Below, one piece after another: positions 5,958 through 13,458 of a stretch of 21,688 nucleotides of DNA (positions within the stretch are counted from its first letter, which is position 1; every line of letters begins with the position of its first letter). Source of the DNA: Lactobacillus sp. UBA5815. GTDB taxonomy: Bacteria; Bacillota; Bacilli; Lactobacillales; Lactobacillaceae. The position numbers were made by a program, and so were the translations under genes. The notes below the pieces were generated by a model that did no database searches, was not told where the DNA came from, and saw only the letters and a program-made list of their open reading frames with translations. Where the stretch lies: NCBI GenBank assembly GCA_002417825.1, contig DICX01000003.1, forward strand, positions 1 to 21,688. The letters run 5' to 3'.

Positions 5958-7334
5958 GTCATTTTGCGTTTTCTTATGCCGATTTGGCTGGCGCAAATAA
6001 TGCAAAGCATGATTGTGGATGTATTTTTGAAATTCTTGATAGATGGGATCGAAAATCTGTGGTTCTTTTGTTTTCAACAGCATCGTTTTTGGAAAGAAGA
6101 AACGTTCATCTCCTTGGAGCGTACCGTTCAATGCCCGAACCAACGGACTCAATTCGGACAGTTCGATCATCGTCCCATCTTCTTGATAGATCTCGATCTG
6201 GCTGTTTGCGTTTTTACCGCTTGGCTTATAGGCATCATAAGGCTCATCAAAAGCAGAATTGACTGCCGTGTAATAATCCGGATCGAATCCGGCTTCTTTG
6301 ATGAGATTTTTCAGCTTAGGCAGCAAGTTCTTGGTTTCTTCGTCGATCGTGACGCTTTCTAAAGGCCGCCGGTAAAGATACCGATTCGCAAGATCTGCCA
6401 AGATCTGATCGCTGTGATGCGTCCAAGTCAAAAAGTTCGTTTCCATCACGCCATCATCGAGTTCTAAGTAGTCTGCCAGCGTCCAGGTACCATTCAAAAA
6501 GCGCTCTAATTGTGGTGTGACAGGCAGTGTGCCTTGCTCGTAGATTGCTTTGGCACGTGTCAGAAGGTGGTGCAGGATGACTTCCATCGAGCGGTTGACC
6601 CGATGAAAGTAGACTTGCTGATACATTTGATAGCGGCTGATGATGTAATCTTCGACGGCATGCATTCCGTTGTTTTCAAAACAGATGCCGTCTTTGTATG
6701 GCCGGATCACTTTCAAGATCCGCGACAGATCGAAACTGCCGTATTTGACACCGGTGAAATAAGCATCTCGTAGCAGGTAGTCCATGCGATCTGCATCAGC
6801 TTGGCTGGAAATCATCTTGACGACTTGCGGGTTGGGATACGTTTTGGCGATCACGCTAGCGACGAGATCAGGAAATTGCGGCGAGACTTGACGCAAGACT
6901 TGATTGATCTGTGTCGTCTTGCTCGTGATGATCTGCTGTCCGATCTTTTCATGATCCGTTCCGAACAGATGCTCGAAAGTATGCGAATAAGGACCATGGC
7001 CGATGTCATGTAAAAGTGCGGCACATTCGGTCACGAGACGTTCGTGATCATCCCATAACCCATCGCCAGGCTGCTTTGTGGGATAATGGGTTTGAAACAG
7101 ATTGCAGATCCGTCGTGTCAATTCGTAAACGCCTAGATTATGTTCGAAGCGTGTGTGCGTCGCGCCTTGAAAAACATAACTCGCAGGGCCTAACTGCTTG
7201 ATGCGCCGCAAACGCTGAAATTCTTTCGTATTGATCAGGTCGAAGATGACTTTATCTTCAACGTGGATATAATTATGAACAGGATCACGAAAAACTTTTT
7301 CGTGTCTGAGTTTGGGACTTGTCAAATTTTCCAT
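5946..7334 (-). CDS. HD-domain phosphohydrolase (YwfO / dNTPase-like)
   Basis: This is a 462-residue soluble protein of the HD superfamily, which uses a bound metal to hydrolyse phosphate esters. Relatives such as SAMHD1 and Bacillus YwfO act on nucleoside triphosphates or similar nucleotides. The metal-binding set is visible: His65 in HTRFEHNLG, His109-Asp110 in ALLHDIGHGPYSHTFE, and Asp182 in ADADRMDYLLRD. The N-terminal RLRRIKQLG is also typical. Length is close to the family norm. ATG 7334 is chosen because the family begins shortly before VFRDPVHNYI. Its ribosome binding site is poor (A-rich, no clear GGAGG). It is transcribed away from the DUF1934-rpoE pair and ends in the stem-loop at 5927-5957. 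The true substrate cannot be read from the sequence. Confidence 0.85.
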   Translation of the reverse strand: MENLTSPKLRHEKVFRDPVHNYIHVEDKVIFDLINTKEFQRLRRIKQLGPASYVFQGATHTRFEHNLGVYELTRRICNLFQTHYPTKQPGDGLWDDHERLVTECAALLHDIGHGPYSHTFEHLFGTDHEKIGQQIITSKTTQINQVLRQVSPQFPDLVASVIAKTYPNPQVVKMISSQADADRMDYLLRDAYFTGVKYGSFDLSRILKVIRPYKDGICFENNGMHAVEDYIISRYQMYQQVYFHRVNRSMEVILHHLLTRAKAIYEQGTLPVTPQLERFLNGTWTLADYLELDDGVMETNFLTWTHHSDQILADLANRYLYRRPLESVTIDEETKNLLPKLKNLIKEAGFDPDYYTAVNSAFDEPYDAYKPSGKNANSQIEIYQEDGTMIELSELSPLVRALNGTLQGDERFFFPKTMLLKTKEPQIFDPIYQEFQKYIHNHALHYLRQPNRHKKTQNDKSR

Positions 7335-7379
7335 CGTTTTGATTTTCTTTTTCTTTAAAATGGCTTAGGATACATATAG

Positions 7380-7408
7380 ATTATAGCAAAAAAGCGGTTG
7401 ATGACCTA
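7380..7408 (-). promoter_or_regulatory. Promoter of the HD-domain gene
   Basis: On the minus strand, TGC-TATAAT (hexamer at 7380-7385) is an extended -10 about 45 bases before the ATG. The -35 position (7403-7408, TAGGTC) is poor. The same TGCTATAAT box precedes ldh and pth. No equally good plus-strand box was found for the divergent gene. Confidence 0.55.
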
Positions 7409-7432
7409 ACGTCACGCGATTGGAGGGATTTT

Positions 7433-7861
7433 TTGCCAAAAGTTCAAGTGGCTCTGACAAGCGTCATCCAGCAAGAAGGCGACGTCCAAACGCTTCAGCA
7501 GGCTTATGAAGGCGAGCTGACGGTGACGCCGCAAGCGGTCAAAGTCGTTTATCAGGAAGCGCCGGATTGTCAAGTCAAACTTTGGGTGATGCCTAAACAG
7601 ATCACGCTGATGCGGCAGAGCCGAGATCAGGAAACGTTTCTGCGCCTTGCTTTAGGCGAGAAGAAGCCATGCCATTATCTGGTTCAAGGCCATCGATTGG
7701 AAATGACGAGCACGACGCAGCGGCTCACTTCCACTCAGGTTCATGCTAAATCCAGGCAGGTAAAAGTTGAATATGAGCTCTTCAGTGGGCTATACTTAGT
7801 TGGAAACTATCGTGTGACGTTGCTTTTTACCGATCGTCCTAGTATGATAGGTAAAGACTGA
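7433..7861 (+). CDS. DUF1934 family protein (YwiB-like)
   Basis: This is a 142-residue small cytoplasmic protein of the DUF1934 family, predicted as a calycin-like beta barrel. Its function is unknown. Typical features are the N-terminal VQVALTSVIQQEGDVQT, the middle ITLMRQSRDQETFLRL, and the C-terminal EYELFSGLYLVGNYRVTLLF with alternating hydrophobic strands. The start is TTG at 7433, with GGAGGG at 7422-7427 five bases before it. No ATG gives a family-length protein. It lies 21 bases upstream of rpoE and is likely cotranscribed. The DUF1934-rpoE-pyrG order is common in lactobacilli, as I recall, which supports the call. Confidence 0.85.
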   Translation: MPKVQVALTSVIQQEGDVQTLQQAYEGELTVTPQAVKVVYQEAPDCQVKLWVMPKQITLMRQSRDQETFLRLALGEKKPCHYLVQGHRLEMTSTTQRLTSTQVHAKSRQVKVEYELFSGLYLVGNYRVTLLFTDRPSMIGKD

Positions 7862-7882
7862 TTTTTGAAAGGACGTGCAATT

Positions 7883-8455
7883 GTGGGGTTAGATGATTTT
7901 AACGGGCAAAACCGCGATGAACTTTCACTGATTGAAGTAGCACGAGCTATTTTACAAGACCAGGGAAAGAGAATGGCTTTTGCTGACATCGTGAACGCCG
8001 TCCAAAAGTACCTTGGCAAGAGCGACGAAGAGATCCGTGATCGTTTGCCGCAATTTTACACAGATATCAATACGGATGGTGAATTCATTTCCATGGGTGA
8101 CAATGTTTGGGCATTGCGTTCATGGTTCCCCTATGAATCTGTCGACGAAGAAGTCAACCATCCTGAAGATGAAGACGATGCACCACGCAAGAAGCACCAT
8201 AAGAAAGTGAATGCTTTTTTGGCGGACAGTGATGGTGATGACATCATCGATTATGATTCTGATGATCCTGAAGATGATGATTTGGACGATGCAGAAGATT
8301 CAGATGACACTGATGATGATGACACCCCTGATGATTTTACGGATCCAGACAAAACTTTGACAGACAACGATGATACAGAGGATGAGTTGCCAGATGGCAT
8401 CGAAGGCCAGCTTTCCAAGTTGGCTGATGATGACGAAGACAGCGATGAAGAGTGA
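7883..8455 (+). CDS. rpoE: DNA-directed RNA polymerase delta subunit
   Basis: This is the auxiliary delta subunit of Firmicutes RNA polymerase. It promotes recycling and makes transcription sensitive to initiating nucleotide levels. It is 190 residues long from GTG 7883. Residues ~13-83 form the HARE-HTH fold (LSLIEVARAIL, then RLPQFYTDINTDGEF and WALRSWFPY). A short basic patch RKKHHKK (102-108) precedes an almost wholly Asp/Glu tail (~114-190) that mimics nucleic acid. GAAAGGA at 7867-7873 sits 9 bases before the GTG, and family members begin MG. The in-frame TTG at 7865 overlaps that Shine-Dalgarno and is not the start. The basic patch before the acidic tail is a known feature of the delta family. 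Confidence 0.95.
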   Translation: MGLDDFNGQNRDELSLIEVARAILQDQGKRMAFADIVNAVQKYLGKSDEEIRDRLPQFYTDINTDGEFISMGDNVWALRSWFPYESVDEEVNHPEDEDDAPRKKHHKKVNAFLADSDGDDIIDYDSDDPEDDDLDDAEDSDDTDDDDTPDDFTDPDKTLTDNDDTEDELPDGIEGQLSKLADDDEDSDEE

Positions 8456-8464
8456 TTTTTAGAC

Positions 8465-8493
8465 TTGACTTGAAGTCTTGAACCCTTTATCAT
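8465..8493 (+). promoter_or_regulatory. pyrG promoter
   Basis: TTGACT (8465-8470) and TATCAT (8488-8493) are separated by 17 bases. Seven bases later comes GGGC at 8501-8504, the expected transcript start for a CTP-regulated pyrG. Confidence 0.75.
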
Positions 8494-8500
8494 CTTGTTT

Positions 8501-8552
8501 GGGCACTCAATGTGCAAATTTAAGCTCCTGTTTACAGGAGCTTTTTTGTTTT
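8501..8552 (+). promoter_or_regulatory. Predicted CTP-sensing attenuator in the pyrG leader (terminator at 8522-8552)
   Basis: The transcript should begin GGGCACUC. About 20 bases in, AAGCTCCTG and CAGGAGCTT form a hairpin followed by T6-G-T6. In Bacillus and Lactococcus pyrG, low CTP makes the polymerase stutter and add G residues at GGGC. The extra G run pairs with the C/U-rich left arm and prevents termination. All the needed parts are here: promoter spacing, GGGC, a GCUCCUGUUU arm and the terminator. That it works this way is inference. The hairpin also ends read-through from rpoE, which has no other terminator. Confidence 0.7.
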
Positions 8553-8606
8553 TTCTCCCTAATTTAACAGGTTGACAGGAATAATGGTTAAAAAAGGAGC
8601 AAGACA

Positions 8607-10232
8607 ATGACAAAATATGTTTTCGTTACCGGCGGTGTCGTTTCTTCATTGGGAAAGGGAATCGTCGCTTCGAGTTTGGGGCGTTTGCTTAAAAATCGTG
8701 GGTTGAAGATCACGATGCAAAAGTTTGACCCATATATCAACATCGATCCAGGAACGATGAATCCTTATCAGCATGGTGAAGTCTTCGTGACAGACGATGG
8801 CACTGAAACTGATCTGGACTTGGGACATTATGAACGCTTCATCGATATTCGGCTGAACAAATATTCTAACGTCACGACAGGAAAGATCTATTCAGAAGTT
8901 TTGAAACGTGAACGTCGTGGCGATTATAACGGCGGGACCGTTCAAGTCATCCCGCACATCACGAACATGATCAAGGAAAACATCATGCGTGCCGGAACCG
9001 TCACGGATTCTGACGTCGTGATCACTGAGATCGGCGGTACGGTGGGTGACATCGAATCGACGCCATACATGGAAGCAATCCGTCAGATGCGTATGGAAGT
9101 CGGTTTTGAGAACGTGATGTACATCCACGTCACGCTCGTTCCATACTTGCGTGCAGCTGGTGAAATGAAGACCAAGCCAACGCAGCATTCGGTCAAAGCA
9201 CTGCGCAGCATCGGGATACAGCCGAACATGCTGATCCTGCGTGCTGAAAAGCCGGTGAATCAAGAACTGCGCGACAAGATCTCAACGTTTACCGATGTGC
9301 CAGTTGAAGCGATCATTCAGTCGATCGATTCACCTTCGCTTTATGACTTGCCATTGTCTTTCCAAAAACAAGGCATGGATCAGATCGTCTGTGATTTCTT
9401 GAAGTTGAAATCACCGAAAGAAAAAGCAGACATGACGCTATGGCGTAAATTGGATGCACGCGTGCACGACCTGCATCATGAAACGACGATCACGTTGGTC
9501 GGCAAGTACGTTGAATTGCAAGATGCGTATATCTCCGTGACAGAAGCGCTTCGCCATGCCGGTTTTGCCTATGATACGAAGATCAAGATCAAAAAGATCC
9601 AAGCAGAAACGATCACGCCAGAAAACGTTGCAGATCTGCTTAAGGATACCGATGGGATCCTTGTCCCAGGAGGCTTTGGAACACGCGGTTTAGAAGGCAT
9701 GATCACGACGATTCAATATGCGCGTGAAAACGATATCCCTTATTTGGGAATCTGTTTAGGGATGCAGATGGCTTGTGTCGAATTTGCACGGCATGTGCTT
9801 CATCTGCCAAAAGCCAATTCAACTGAAGCAGATCCTAAGACGCCTGATAACGTGATCGATTTGATGGCAGATCAGGTCAATCAAGAAAATATCGGTGGGA
9901 CTTTGCGATTAGGACTGTATCCGGCTGCTTTGAAAAAAGGAACACAGACGTCACAAGCTTATGAAGGCCAGTCTGTGATTCAAGAAAGACATCGTCATCG
10001 TTACGAATTCAACAATCATTACCGAGAAGCGTTCAAATCTGCGGGCATGGTGTTCTCAGGCATTTCACCAGATCATCGGCTCGTTGAGATCATTGAATAT
10101 CCGAAAAACAAATTCTTCATTGCTTGTCAATATCATCCTGAATTTTTGAGCCGTCCGCAGCGGCCAGAAGGTTTGTTCAAGGCTTTCATCGGCGCTGCCA
10201 GCGGTCTTGATGAGGTCAAGATCGATCAATAA
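8607..10232 (+). CDS. pyrG: CTP synthase (glutamine hydrolysing)
   Basis: The enzyme converts UTP to CTP using ATP and ammonia from glutamine, the last step of de novo pyrimidine nucleotide synthesis. It is 541 residues long, normal for the family. Residues 1-~267 are the amidoligase (synthase) domain: FVTGGVVSSLGKGI at the N terminus, then DPYINIDPGTM and EIGGTVGDIES. Residues ~290-541 are the class I glutamine amidotransferase domain, with PGGFGTRG as oxyanion strand, nucleophile Cys383 in YLGICLGMQ, and His510/Glu512 in QYHPEF. All catalytic residues are present. AAGGAG at 8594-8599 precedes the ATG by 7 bases. It follows its own leader attenuator and so can respond to CTP separately from rpoE. 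Confidence 0.97.
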   Translation: MTKYVFVTGGVVSSLGKGIVASSLGRLLKNRGLKITMQKFDPYINIDPGTMNPYQHGEVFVTDDGTETDLDLGHYERFIDIRLNKYSNVTTGKIYSEVLKRERRGDYNGGTVQVIPHITNMIKENIMRAGTVTDSDVVITEIGGTVGDIESTPYMEAIRQMRMEVGFENVMYIHVTLVPYLRAAGEMKTKPTQHSVKALRSIGIQPNMLILRAEKPVNQELRDKISTFTDVPVEAIIQSIDSPSLYDLPLSFQKQGMDQIVCDFLKLKSPKEKADMTLWRKLDARVHDLHHETTITLVGKYVELQDAYISVTEALRHAGFAYDTKIKIKKIQAETITPENVADLLKDTDGILVPGGFGTRGLEGMITTIQYARENDIPYLGICLGMQMACVEFARHVLHLPKANSTEADPKTPDNVIDLMADQVNQENIGGTLRLGLYPAALKKGTQTSQAYEGQSVIQERHRHRYEFNNHYREAFKSAGMVFSGISPDHRLVEIIEYPKNKFFIACQYHPEFLSRPQRPEGLFKAFIGAASGLDEVKIDQ

Positions 10233-10256
10233 GCATGAGACGGATGCCATCGGCAC

Positions 10257-10285
10257 TTGTTTTTTGTTCGCGGTTACCTTACACT
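10257..10285 (+). promoter_or_regulatory. Possible murA promoter
   Basis: TTGTTT (10257-10262) and TACACT (10280-10285) are 17 bases apart, 53 bases before the murA start. The -35 sits in a T run that also follows a very short hairpin (TGCC-ATC-GGCA), so a weak pyrG terminator may overlap it. Confidence 0.4.
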
Positions 10286-10338
10286 AGGTTTTGATGCTTT
10301 TGAATCGTACAAGTTAGCAAAAAAAGGATTGTTCCCCA

Positions 10339-11604
10339 ATGAAGCAGATGATTATTCATGGTGGAAAGCCCCTCAAGGGCGATGTTTGGATCGGCGGCGC
10401 TAAAAATTCAACGGTTGCTTTGATCCCAGCATCAATACTCTCACGAACGATGGTGACTTTAGAAGGTGTGCCACGAATCTCAGACGTTGATAATTTGATG
10501 GATCTGCTGAGCGAAATGAACGTTCAATGTGAATTCAAACAAACGACGCTGAAGATCGATCCTGCGCACATCAAGATGAGTCCACTTCCCGGTGACAAAA
10601 TTAAGAGCTTAAGGGCTTCCTATTACTTCATGGGAGCACTCCTTGGCCGTTTTGGGAAGGCAATCGTTGGTTTCCCAGGCGGGGATGATATCGGACCGAG
10701 ACCGATCGACCAGCACATCAAAGGTTTTGAAGCGCTAGGTGCGACCGTCCGGAATCAAAATGAACAGATCATCATCACGTCACCTGAAGACGGCCTCCAT
10801 GGTGCGCATATTCCATTGGCGATGCCTTCTGTCGGTGCCACGATGAACATCATCATGGCCAGTGTCACGGCTCGAGGCGATACGGTGATCGAAAATGCGG
10901 CTAAAGAGCCCGAGATCATCGACCTTGCCACGTTTTTGAACAATATGGGCGCGGTGATCCGTGGTGCCGGAACTGAAACGATCCGTATCCAAGGTGTGCC
11001 TAAGATCAGTGCCAAAGCGCCGCATACGATCATTCCAGATCGCATCGAAGCTGGAACTTATGTGGCTCTAGCCGCTTGTGTTGGTGATGGGATCAAGATT
11101 CACAACATAATCGCCGAACATCTGGACAGTTTTTTGGCGAAAGTCGAAGAGATGGGCGTCGTCATCGATACCGATGAAGATTCGCTTTTCGTCTATCCGG
11201 CTGGTGACTTGAAAATGATCCAAGTTCGAACAGAACCGTATCCAGGCTTTGCGACAGATCTCCAGCAACCGATCACGCCGCTTTTATTGACGGCAAAGAC
11301 CGGCGAAGGCGTCGTCATCGACAACATCTATCCTAAGAGAGTCCGTCATATCCCAGAATTACAACGTATGGGCGCTGATTTACGGGTCGAAGACAACATC
11401 ATCTTAGTTCATCCAACCGCACACCTGCATGGGGCACACGTTCAAGCAGATGAGATCCGGGCAGGAGCTGCTTTGATGATTGCCGGTCTGATGGCTGATG
11501 GTGAAACTTGCATCGATGACGCAGATAACATCTTGCGTGGTTACGACCGCGTCGAAATGAAATTGCGCAAACTCGGTGCAGACGTGAAAATCGTTGAACG
11601 TTGA
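10339..11604 (+). CDS. murA: UDP-N-acetylglucosamine 1-carboxyvinyltransferase with Asp in place of the fosfomycin-target Cys
   Basis: MurA transfers enolpyruvate from PEP to UDP-GlcNAc, the first committed step of peptidoglycan synthesis, in the cytoplasm. It is 421 residues long, normal for the family. The inside-out alpha/beta barrel landmarks are visible: GGAKNS (Lys22/Asn23, substrate binding) and PGGDDIGPRPIDQHI. In the latter the position of E. coli Cys115 is Asp116 (codon 10684-10686). Asp at this place keeps activity but prevents covalent capture by fosfomycin in mycobacterial and chlamydial MurA. PEPYPGFATDLQQP-type sequence (EPYPGFATDL) near residue 299 contains the catalytic-site Asp305 equivalent. 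AAAGGA at 10323-10328 precedes the ATG. Lactobacilli usually have two murA genes; this position next to pyrG suits the second (murA2/murZ-like). Confidence 0.95.
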   Translation: MKQMIIHGGKPLKGDVWIGGAKNSTVALIPASILSRTMVTLEGVPRISDVDNLMDLLSEMNVQCEFKQTTLKIDPAHIKMSPLPGDKIKSLRASYYFMGALLGRFGKAIVGFPGGDDIGPRPIDQHIKGFEALGATVRNQNEQIIITSPEDGLHGAHIPLAMPSVGATMNIIMASVTARGDTVIENAAKEPEIIDLATFLNNMGAVIRGAGTETIRIQGVPKISAKAPHTIIPDRIEAGTYVALAACVGDGIKIHNIIAEHLDSFLAKVEEMGVVIDTDEDSLFVYPAGDLKMIQVRTEPYPGFATDLQQPITPLLLTAKTGEGVVIDNIYPKRVRHIPELQRMGADLRVEDNIILVHPTAHLHGAHVQADEIRAGAALMIAGLMADGETCIDDADNILRGYDRVEMKLRKLGADVKIVER

Positions 11605-11607
11605 CTA

Positions 11608-11636
11608 TTGCAAATCAAAATAGAATATGATATTCT
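11608..11636 (+). promoter_or_regulatory. rpmE2 promoter with an overlapping palindrome
   Basis: TTGCAA (11608-11613) and TATTCT (11631-11636) are 17 bases apart and begin right after the murA stop. The -10 is the right half of a perfect palindrome AGAATA-TGA-TATTCT (11622-11636), which could be an operator or chance. Confidence 0.5.
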
Positions 11637-11698
11637 GTACGTTGTCATATTAATCTCTAGTTTGGCATACAAATTAGGGCAAAGGAGCAATTGATAAA

Positions 11699-11953
11699 AT
11701 GAAAAAAGGTATTCATCCAGATTATCAAAACGTCGTCTTTATGGATTCCGCAACCGGTTATAAGTTTGTTGCCGGTTCGACTTTAAAGCCGAAAGAAACG
11801 GTTGACTATGATGGAAAATCTTATCCGCTGGTTCGGGTCGAAATTTCTTCAGATTCTCATCCGTTCTACACAGGTAAGCAAAAGTTCGCACAAGCCGATG
11901 GTCGAATCGAAAGATTCAACAAAAAGTATGGTTTTTCGAAAGACAGCAAGTAA
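11699..11953 (+). CDS. rpmE2: 50S ribosomal protein L31 type B
   Basis: This is an 84-residue ribosomal protein of the large subunit that bridges towards the small subunit head. MKKGIHPDYQNVVFMD and SDSHPFYTGKQKF are typical of L31. The zinc-binding CxxC motifs of type A are absent and the length matches type B, which is used without zinc. AAAGGAG at 11681-11687 precedes the ATG by 11 bases. It is a single-gene unit with its own promoter and terminator. In Bacillus the type B gene is under zinc control; no clear Zur box is seen here, though a different palindrome overlaps the -10. Confidence 0.95.
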   Translation: MKKGIHPDYQNVVFMDSATGYKFVAGSTLKPKETVDYDGKSYPLVRVEISSDSHPFYTGKQKFAQADGRIERFNKKYGFSKDSK

Positions 11954-11972
11954 TCGACTTGGCTTTACTAAG

Positions 11973-11998
11973 AAGCAGTCCGGATGGACTGCTTTTTT
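11973..11998 (+). terminator. Rho-independent terminator of rpmE2
   Basis: AGCAGTCC and GGACTGCT form a perfect 8-bp stem around GGAT, followed by six T. Confidence 0.92.
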
Positions 11999-12013
11999 CA
12001 TGAACAAGGTGAT

Positions 12014-12042
12014 TTGGCATTAGGGATGAAAGCAAGTATAAT
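12014..12042 (+). promoter_or_regulatory. Promoter of murF-cshA
   Basis: TTGGCA (12014-12019) and a perfect TATAAT (12037-12042) are 17 bases apart, 36 bases before the murF ATG. This is one of the best promoters in the window. Confidence 0.8.
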
Positions 12043-12078
12043 AACGAAGAATGATATTTTATCTGGGAGTAATGATTC

Positions 12079-13446
12079 ATGAAAATGCAACTTGGAGAAA
12101 TCGCGAAGGCTTTAGGAGCAGACGCAGCGGGAAATGATGATGTCGTGATCACCGGCGTCGCATTTGATTCGCGTCAAATGCCTGCTAATGGCCTTTTTGT
12201 GCCTTTGGAAGGCGCACGTGATGGCCATGACTTCGTTGCGAGTGCGATCGCCAATGGCGCGAAGGCAGCCCTTTGGAAGAAAGGACACCCTGGGAAACCT
12301 GATCATTTCCCAGTCGTTGAAGTCGATGACACCTTAGCTGCTTTGCAATGTCTCGCCAAGTATTATTTGGATAAAGTGAACCCGACGGTTGTCGGAATCA
12401 CGGGATCTAATGGCAAGACAACGACAAAAGACATGGTTGCTGCTGTTTTGAGCAAACGGTTCAACGTTTACAAGACACAAGAAAATTTCAACAATGAGAT
12501 CGGGGTTCCAATGACGATTTTAGCCATGAAGCCTTCTACTGAAATCTTGGTTTTGGAAATGGGGATGGACCGTCCCGGACAATTACATCATTTGAGCGGA
12601 TTAGTCCGCCCTGACGTTTGTGTCATCACGATGATCGGTGAGGCGCATATCGAATTTTTCGGGACGCGTGACAAAATCGCGGATGCTAAAATGGAGATCA
12701 CGGACTTCTTAAAAGAAGACGGTGAATTCATTTATAATGGTGATGAGCCGCTTTTGCAAAAACGTGCAGCTAAATTGACGCAGCACAAAGCAACTTTTGG
12801 CTTTTCATCGACAGATACGATTTCTGCACGTTCTTTTCGGTCATACAAGCATCATGCCTCTTTTGTGACGAGTTCATCTTCACAAAAGTTTTCGATTCCA
12901 ATGATCGGAAAACATAACGTTTCGAATGCCTTGGCTGCTATTGAAGTCGGCCATCATTTCGGTGAGAAAGATGATCAGATTGCAAGTGCTTTGAGCCACT
13001 TTACACCGACGGCTAACCGGATGCAGTGGAAAAAGGGCGACGTTGGTGAGGACATCATGGACGACGTCTATAATTCCAATCCAACCGCGGTCAAAGCAGT
13101 TTTGACGTCATTCGGTCAAGTCGTTGTTCCGAAAGATGGCCGGCGTATCGCAGTTTTAGGCGATATGCTGGAATTAGGTGCTGCCAGTGCCAAGCTTCAT
13201 GAGAGTCTGGCATCGTCGCTAGATCCCCAAGTCATCGCTCAGGTGTATTTATATGGTCATGACATGAAATATTTGGCTGACGCTTTACAGTCTAAATATT
13301 CACCTGATCAGTTGCATTATTATGAAAAAGAAAATATGGATCGTATGATTGACGATCTTAAAAATGACGTTCGCCAGCATGATATCGTTGTTTTAAAAGC
13401 ATCACACGGCATGCATCTAGAGCGTGTACTTGAACGTTTATTGTAG
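12079..13446 (+). CDS. murF: UDP-N-acetylmuramoyl-tripeptide--D-alanyl-D-alanine ligase
   Basis: MurF joins D-Ala-D-Ala to the UDP-MurNAc tripeptide, completing the cytoplasmic peptidoglycan precursor. It is 455 residues long. Residues ~1-100 are the substrate-binding N-terminal domain (VAFDSRQMPANGLFVPL). The central ATPase domain begins with the P-loop GITGSNGKTTTK (~110-121) and includes NFNNEIGVP, EMGMDRPG and GEAHIEFFGT. The C-terminal Mur domain contains DDVYNSNPTA and VLGDMLELG. These are MurF-specific, distinguishing it from MurE, MurC and MurD. GGGAG at 12065-12069 precedes the ATG. It supplies the ligase that uses the D-alanine made by Alr, encoded two genes downstream of cshA's terminator. 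Confidence 0.96.
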   Translation: MKMQLGEIAKALGADAAGNDDVVITGVAFDSRQMPANGLFVPLEGARDGHDFVASAIANGAKAALWKKGHPGKPDHFPVVEVDDTLAALQCLAKYYLDKVNPTVVGITGSNGKTTTKDMVAAVLSKRFNVYKTQENFNNEIGVPMTILAMKPSTEILVLEMGMDRPGQLHHLSGLVRPDVCVITMIGEAHIEFFGTRDKIADAKMEITDFLKEDGEFIYNGDEPLLQKRAAKLTQHKATFGFSSTDTISARSFRSYKHHASFVTSSSSQKFSIPMIGKHNVSNALAAIEVGHHFGEKDDQIASALSHFTPTANRMQWKKGDVGEDIMDDVYNSNPTAVKAVLTSFGQVVVPKDGRRIAVLGDMLELGAASAKLHESLASSLDPQVIAQVYLYGHDMKYLADALQSKYSPDQLHYYEKENMDRMIDDLKNDVRQHDIVVLKASHGMHLERVLERLL

Positions 13447-13458
13447 GAGGATTTTTAT

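Noticed and set aside
5904..6362. A 152-codon plus-strand frame
   Set aside because: It is opposite the 3' part of the HD gene, which has clear motifs. The composition (Trp, Cys, Phe-rich) is that of an antisense shadow.
7865..7882. An upstream TTG start for rpoE adding six residues
   Set aside because: It overlaps the Shine-Dalgarno GAAAGGA. The protein from GTG 7883 begins MG like other delta subunits.
8251..8613. A 120-codon Ser-rich open frame on the minus strand opposite the rpoE tail
   Set aside because: It is the mirror of GAT/GAC/GAA codons in the acidic tail of delta; it has no family signal or start site and overlaps the pyrG attenuator.
10232..10262. A pyrG terminator
   Set aside because: TGCC-ATC-GGCA followed by T is only a four-base-pair stem, too weak to call with confidence.
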